A DNA stretch of 64,000 nt, taken from positions 129,570,752 to 129,634,751 of the forward strand of contig CM051462.1 of the NCBI GenBank assembly GCA_028095005.1, read 5' to 3'. Every line of letters begins with the position of its first letter. Within the stretch, counting starts at the first letter, position 1. Under the pieces are notes generated by a model. It had not been told where the DNA came from. It worked only from the letters and a program-made list of their open reading frames with translations, and searched no databases. Positions 57,890 through 64,000 of the stretch are shown piece by piece. Origin of the DNA: Rhynchospora pubera. Taxonomy: Eukaryota; Streptophyta; Magnoliopsida; Poales; Cyperaceae. The position numbers and the translations under genes are program-made.

Positions 57890-60222
57890 ATGAGAAGAAG
57901 GCCGCTCGATCTCCGGCGGCCGACGAGGCGGCGCTGGTCTTCCTTCCTTAGCTCTCTTTGGGCATGGATTATCGTTATCGGATTCGGATTTCTTATGCTT
58001 ATTATACTTCTTAGTCGAGACAACCGCGAGCCTAGATCCGACCCGTCTCCTTATCAGGTCTTGTTACTTCTCATACCTTCATCTCTTGTATCAAAGAATT
58101 TCTCATTTGTGTAGCTGATAAGATTGTCATTTGGTCCCTTTAATACCTTATTGATTGAATTGGTATGTTGGAACTAATAGGAGTATCCGTGCAAATAATA
58201 ATTTGTTGCCTTTGTGAGGTTAGAAGGTAAATTGGGTCAAGCATCTTAATTAGCACTTATTTGTATAGATAATTTGAAGTGTACTAGTTAGGCTTGTGGA
58301 AGACCAGTAGCTCAATTGAGGTACTTTGTAGTGTAAAATAGCTTGATCCTATTTATTGTAGCATAACAATCAAGTTTATAAGCTCAAGTAGTTTCTTTGA
58401 TCTGCTTAACTCGTAGTTAATTAATGAGGCATTATTGTAGATAGTTAGGAGATCTTTCTAAATTTTGCCAGATGATGTGTTCCTTTTCAAGAAAATATAA
58501 CTTTCCAGTCTGTCTGCTTGTATTTTCTATTCATTGCATTAGAAATAATGGTGGTGAATGAATCCTTATATTTTATGAAAGTTATGTATGAAGTAATACC
58601 TACCGAGCTTCATAAGAACTTATAAACTTGTCTGTAACCAGTCAATCTTCAAAGGACAAATTTCATATATATTTAGCAATACCCTTATATCTAATCTAAT
58701 TTCCTTGTGTATGTGTATGTGGTTTTCCAAAATTTGTTGCTTTAAGGCTAACTTGTTTTTTTGTGTGAAACAGATGTCAACTTTTACAAGCATAGTAGAA
58801 GGTTTAAATGTAACGGATGAAATGCTGAGCCCATATTCGTTCACGCGGCAGCTTGTGGAGCAGATCTCCCTTGCAAAGGCCTTTATTGCCCTTGCTAAGG
58901 AGAACAACAACCTCCAATTGGTTGCCGACCTCACTACCCAGATCCGCCACTCCCAAGCTTTCCTCTCTCTCCTTGCAACTGACCCCTCCAACGTCAGAAC
59001 CGAGCAAACAGAGCAGGCCATACGCAACATGGCCCTCCTTTTGTTCCAAGCACAGCAGCTCCATTATGACACTGCTTCTGTAATCACAAAATTTAAAGGG
59101 CAAATACAATCACTTGAGGAGAGATCAAAAACTGAAGCCGATAAAAGCACAAAGTATGGTCAGATTGCTGCTGAAACTCTCCCGAAAGGGTTGTATTGTC
59201 TTGGTGTGAGGCTAACAACGGAATGGTTCAAAAACCCTGCATTGAGTAACAAGTTCCTGGCTGAGGGGAAGCAGTCGTCAGACAAGCTCACAAGTAATAG
59301 TCTTTACCATTTCTGTATCTTTTCAGATAACATAATGGCGGTGTCAGTGGTGGTCAATTCTACAACTATAAATTCAATAAATCCTGAAAGGATTGTGTTT
59401 CATTTGGTAACTGATGAGGTGAACTACCTGCCTATGAAAGCTTGGTTTGCCATGAATAGTTACAAAGGTGCCACTGTGGAGGTGCAGAAGGTGGAGGATT
59501 TTAGCTGGTTGAATGCATCTTATGTACCTGTCCTAAAGCAGTTGCAGGATGCCGAGACACAGAGCTTCTACTTCTCCACAAATGGACAAGGTGCAACGCC
59601 TATCAAATTCAGAAACCCCAAGTACTTATCTATGCTTAATCATCTCCGGTTTTACATTCCTGAAATCTACCCTGATTTGGAAAAGGTGGTGTTCTTGGAT
59701 GATGACGTGGTGGTCCAGAGAGATCTCTCTGGTCTATTCACAATTGACCTACATGGGAATGTGATGGGAGCAGTTGAAACTTGTATGGAAACATTTCACC
59801 GATTCCACAAGTATCTGAACCATTCCCACCCCTTGATTCGGGCACATTTTGACCCCGATGCATGTGGCTGGGCATTTGGCATGAATGTGCTGGATCTGAG
59901 AGAGTGGAGAAACAAAAATGTGACAGGTATATATCATTATTGGCAAGAGAGAAACTCCGACCACACACTGTGGAAACTTGGCACATTGCCACCTGGTTTG
60001 CTAGCTTTTTATGGTCTGGTCGAACCCTTGGATTCCAAGTGGCATGTGTTGGGTTTGGGTTACACCAACGTGGACCCAAAGACAATTAAGGAAGGAGCAG
60101 TGTTGCATTACAATGGAAATTTAAAACCATGGCTTAAGATTGGAATGGAGAAGTACAAGGGATTGTGGGATAAGTATGTTGACTATTCTCACCCATTGTT
60201 GCAACAATGCTTGGTGCATTGA
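57890..60222 (+). CDS. GAUT10: Galacturonosyltransferase GAUT10
   Basis: Two exons, 57890-58057 and 58774-60222, in phase, give 538 residues, against 536 for Arabidopsis GAUT10 as I recall. The protein is a type II Golgi enzyme of glycosyltransferase family 8 that adds galacturonic acid to growing pectin chains. A basic start (MRRRPLDLRRPTRRR) precedes one membrane helix at about 24-42. A stem region follows (LSPYSFTRQLVEQISLAKAF). The catalytic domain has NSLYHFCIFSDNIMA, the metal- and UDP-binding FLDDDVVVQ (Asp365-367), DACGWAFGMNV and HYNGNLKPW (501-509). All key residues are intact. The start is the only ATG giving the basic tail and membrane anchor. GAUT10 is favoured over GAUT11 by IAAETLPKGLYCLGVRLTTE and the ending QQCLVH. 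Confidence 0.95.
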
Positions 60223-61559
60223 TAAGTTCTGAATCTGGATGTTTTTGTTTTCCTCCATTTGAAGTTGATATAGTGAAGAGGTTTGGCACCTGGGCAGAAA
60301 ATTTCCCTGGGACCAGCAGAGTAGATTCAGTTTTGTTGCTTGACTTTCCCCATGGAGCCATAATTAGTTTATCGATGACATTAGCATTGTTCTATGGAGG
60401 CTTATCAAATGGAAATTGTAGTTGGAAGGAGCAAATGTTGTTTTGCTCTGAAACTGTGGGGCAGCGCCAATGCAGTTGATATAGCCCACGGTAGTTCGTA
60501 TCCTCGTATTGTTCCAAAAGAAAATGATTGAGGATAATTTGTAGCATTCAAATCCTCTGACAGGTAGTTGATTTTTATTGATTACTATTTGTTTATTAAG
60601 CAGGAATTTTCCAATTTTTGTATTATTTTTGTGGAACAGCTGACATTTGTACTATTCTTTATTGAAAATATTTGTTGCTATCTAAGTAAACTGTGTCAAG
60701 CTGTAAGAGTAGTTTTACCTTATTATGGTTTTGGATTAATTCGAGTCTTGCCGTATTGACAATGTGCATAAATTTGGAATTTGGGATTTGATCAACACAT
60801 ACGAAACAGTTCTCGTGCCTATCATTACTTAGTAGGCTCCTAAGCCTCTTAACTTCTTTACCAGTAGCAACTTGGTGCATATTTTTATACACTGATATTT
60901 GTAGGTGGTCCATCTTTACACCATTTCGGCTTTCCTTATTGTGTTCTGATTCAATTTTAAATATTTTTTCAAAAATAAGAAGCTACTTGCATCAGGGATC
61001 ATCTGAGTCTTTCAAATCTTTTACCAGTATATCTCAAAGCAAAACTCCTTACCAGCATACTTCTCCATGCTGAAAGATGTACTTCTTGATAGGATTAAGT
61101 TCTTCAGTGCTTTTCTGAGTTCTATCTTTTTTATTAATTTTACGCTTTTTTTTTTCTTTTTTCATTTAGCCTCTGGCTAATACTTGTAAATGCTTTTTTT
61201 TCAATATAGAAAGATGAGGCTAGACCCCCATTTTTTCCCTCAAAAAAATTTAAAATATTCTTTTAGAAGCAATTTAAAATAATTTAGGTGGTCCATCTAC
61301 ATATCGTATGAAGCACAAAAGAAACAAAATATATATTTAACGAAATAGATTTGAGCACATGAAGTAATATTGTGAACGAAAACCTCATGTATTATTGTTT
61401 ATCGAATCCAATATATAAAACTATAATATTGTAAACAAAAACAGGTTTCAAGAAAAACCACGTATAAAGCTATGGTTCTACTTAAAATCATAAATTGTGA
61501 ATACATATTGTTCTCCTGGAACAAAAAAGTAGGTAGAGTGGCCTCTCTAATTGTGGCAA
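60223..61559. other. Convergent intergenic region between GAUT10 and AGD5
   Basis: Holds both 3' UTRs. No other gene or repeat is evident. Confidence 0.55.
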
Positions 61560-63830
61560 TCAATGTTTTGTGAACATATCCTTCGTTAAAGAAGAAAAAT
61601 CAAAGTCGCTAAGAGACTGGTTTGGACTTGGGGATGGAGATGCTGTCGACTGGCTAGTCTTGCTAGCAGCTGACCCATTATTTGGATTGTTCAATGTGCT
61701 AGTGTACAAGCTGCAAAGCAACAACACAAATAGACAACCAAGTTACTTGCATGCTGAAGATGAAGAGGCAATAGAACTAAACATGTCTATAAATTTAATC
61801 AGAATCCAAGTATATTTTTAGCAAATGGCATGTCAACATGGGTTAGCAGGACGGGAAGGGAGCTCATGAGAGAGAGAGAGAGAGAGAGAGAGATTACCCG
61901 ACTGTTGGAAGAGAAGCATAATTTCCAGGTGGGTAGGCCTGCATAAGATTTTATTCCATTCAACTAAATCAAGTTGGTACAGAAAAAAAAGAGAAGCAAT
62001 TAAGTAAAAACAATAATATATTTATTTTTCCCTTTCAGTATGGCTACAGAACTTCAAGCTGTCCACAAAAAACTTATGTAAATAATAAAATAAATATAAA
62101 AAAAATAACAGACGTAGTCACTTCACAACCTTAATTACAGCAGAAGTCGGAGACCACAGTGTCAACAAAAAATTTACCTGGACTTGGGTGACAGTAGAAG
62201 CAGACGTAGTCATTCCAGGTAGCTGAAAGCCTGGATGGGGCATATTAGGCCAGTTTGGCAGGGATACACCTGGGGCAGGAATAGGATTATCTGTCTTTTG
62301 AGATTTTGCAGAAGCTAAGAGGGCCTGCTGTTGACTCAGATAAGCAATCTGCTGTTGATGCATTGCGAAAGGAGACACCGTATTGGTCTACATTGAACAT
62401 TCATTTCAAACAATATTAAAAAATTTTGCAGCTTCAATGTTGAAATGCAATAGAGAGTACAAGACCCAGACAAACCTTGTCAAACAGGCTCATGATGTCA
62501 TCTTTCACATTCTTCTGTGAATTTACAGTAACTGAAGTTGTAAATGGAGCAGCTGGTGAGTCGTTAAACAGGTCTTCAATGGTAGATGTGCTTTTCGCAT
62601 TCTTATGTAAATTTTCAGGAATCGATGTTGTTGGTGGTGCTGCTGTTGAGTTGCTAAATAAGTCTTCGATAGTGGAAGTGCTACTCTTATGTTTACTTTC
62701 AGATTCAATTTTTGCACCTTCCTCTTTCTCGCTTGTTGACTCTGCAGCTGCAAAATCAATTGAAACAACCATATTTGGCTCTTTAGAATATATGCCACAA
62801 TTAGGGTGTACTGATCAAACATGGTATTGTGACTATTAACTGGTATGCAATATGTCCGCTGGATGTTTTGAATAGGTACTTGCATGAAAAACAATAATTA
62901 CCTTCAAAGTTAGCCCATCCGTTATCATCCAATGAAGATTGGTTTTCCACTTTCTCACTGGTATCATGTACGGAAAGATCACCAAATAGGTCAACTGTCT
63001 GATCTATTACCTTAGGTGGAGCATCTGGACCATCTATATTCGTCAGAGGTGCATCAAATAAATCAGTACTTATTGGCTCGGCATTCTTCATTGTAACTGG
63101 TTCTTCTTCTCTATGTTCAGAGGATACCTATAACAAATTGAATGATATCAGATTACCAGTACAATCAATAGATTTGATCTAAGATGCAAATGCAATGCTT
63201 AACTACTAGTTTTGTCAAATTACCTGGCCTGGGAAAGGTATCTTAGGAACAGAAGTATTCTCTTTCTTCTGTGTAGGAGGGGAATATGTTGTACTTAGTT
63301 TCTGGACAGATTTAATAACAATTCGTGCACCATTATCAGATTTGGTCTCTAATTTGGATTCACATGGTTTTGACTCCTGGAAAGACGGTGGAGGCACTTT
63401 ACCCCGAGGGGCCCATCTCTTATCTTCATACCTAGAGGGAAATAAATGTTGATAATTGAATACATAAAATAGAATGTGAGATTAAAGGAGCTTAAATTTA
63501 GAGAAGGTAGGTAGAACACATGTTCACAATGGTCTTACTTAGCACGTATAAAGTTCTCAATTCCAACTCGATCGTAATTTGGAGGAAGTTCAGCCTCCCA
63601 GTAGCTATTTGCAACTTTATTTCCCATTGCTGCATATACAATCAAAATAAATCAGAATACTTTTCAGTTTTCCGAAATATAACTGAAAACAATTGACGAA
63701 TTAAAATTGGACCACAAAAAGAAAAGAAGACATTTTGGCTATTTATTGTAAAGTTAAGAGGTTAGAATCACATACTTTGGATAAAAGCAACCTGCTCTGG
63801 GAGCCATGTGTCCAGTCTGACTGACCGTAC
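61560..63830 (-). CDS. AGD5: ARF GTPase-activating protein AGD5/NEVERSHED, C-terminal part (runs off the right edge)
   Basis: Eight minus-strand exons are visible: 63830-63776, 63629-63539, 63431-63224, 63127-62902, 62747-62476, 62387-62178, 61938-61898, 61710-61560, in consistent phase with GT-AG borders. The N-terminal zinc finger with its catalytic Arg lies beyond 64000. Visible here are the end of the ARF-GAP domain (VRLDTWLPEQVAFIQ, then GNKVANSYWEAELPPNYDR and FIRAKYEDKRW), a long acidic, Ser-rich linker with repeated STSTIEDLF and TDLFDAP/VDLFGDL motifs, then DIMSLFDKTNTVSPFAMHQQ and the C-terminal FDFSSLTKDMFTKH. The last two match AGD5/NEV closely. AGD5 promotes GTP hydrolysis on ARF at the trans-Golgi/early endosome, and NEV mutants fail to shed floral organs. 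The acceptor of exon 62747 offers two AGs 6 nt apart. Confidence 0.93.
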
Positions 63831-64000
63831 CTGTTGATAAGAATTCCCACAATAAATTAAAATTAAGACATTTTGTACATTTCCAAAATGATAAGGCTAT
63901 TAATTTGGATCAAATAAGTTTGGGATGGGTTCCAGAGATGCCATAATTCCCCTTTATTCTAACACTAACTACTTCCTAGTCTATCAATTTAAGTCTTCAA
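63831..64000 (-). other. AGD5: AGD5 intron
   Basis: Stop-rich in all frames and directly upstream of the exon starting at 63830 with its CAG acceptor, so it is most likely intron. The earlier exons lie outside the window. Confidence 0.6.

Overview
The window is nuclear DNA of a flowering plant, almost certainly a eudicot. It is AT-rich. Its genes have GT-AG introns and belong to plant-only families, and the wide gaps between genes are packed with small DNA transposons and retroelement relics. I cannot name the species from sequence alone.

Genes from left to right: a two-exon single-B-box zinc-finger protein (4.1-4.9 kb, +); a 494-residue diacylglycerol kinase in 12 coding exons with an intron in its 5' UTR (9.77-13.72 kb, +); a small wound-induced (DUF3774-type) protein (15.3 kb, +); a nuclear tRNA-Cys(GCA) gene (19.97 kb, +); a UGT73-like glycosyltransferase broken by one frameshift (34.96-36.37 kb, +); an unrecognised three-exon gene for a 141-residue, possibly organelle-targeted protein (49.04-49.77 kb, +); a 511-residue hexose/H+ symporter of the STP family (51.1-53.0 kb, -); the pectin galacturonosyltransferase GAUT10 (57.89-60.22 kb, +); and the ARF-GAP AGD5/NEVERSHED (61.56-63.83 kb and beyond the right edge, -). 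These are ordinary dispersed plant genes and do not form a pathway cluster. GAUT10 and AGD5 converge tail to tail.

Most of the remaining sequence is mobile DNA. I could define many elements by inverted termini plus target-site duplications (TSDs). They include MULE-type MITEs with 9-bp TSDs (111-513, 33875-34168, 36663-36961, 40425-41038, 54517-54722), Tourist/Harbinger MITEs with TTA/TAA TSDs (1548-1768, 27886-28084, 53611-53782 and a 1.5-kb element at 6607-8075), and hAT-type MITEs with 8-bp TSDs (46920-47459, 48087-48319). There are also a 5'-truncated LINE with a 17-bp TSD (17992-19621), a tRNA-derived SINE with a 14-bp TSD (32189-32329), a Copia relic with a 2.6-kb LTR (42040-46160), and a probable 3.3-kb Helitron (22566-25840) lying in an older Gypsy-like LTR.

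Several structures record rearrangement. A Copia LTR is split into two oppositely oriented pieces around a 2-kb long-inverted-repeat element (27.0-30.7 kb). A direct duplication of about 1.4 kb (54.3-57.5 kb) has its two copies invaded separately by the same hAT family. Three transposons are nested at 46.35-48.05 kb. The 3' half of the tRNA-Cys gene with its flank is tandemly copied (20.04-20.50 kb). I found no CRISPR array, operon or clearly new biochemical system. The strongest material for follow-up is this well-resolved set of insertions and rearrangements.
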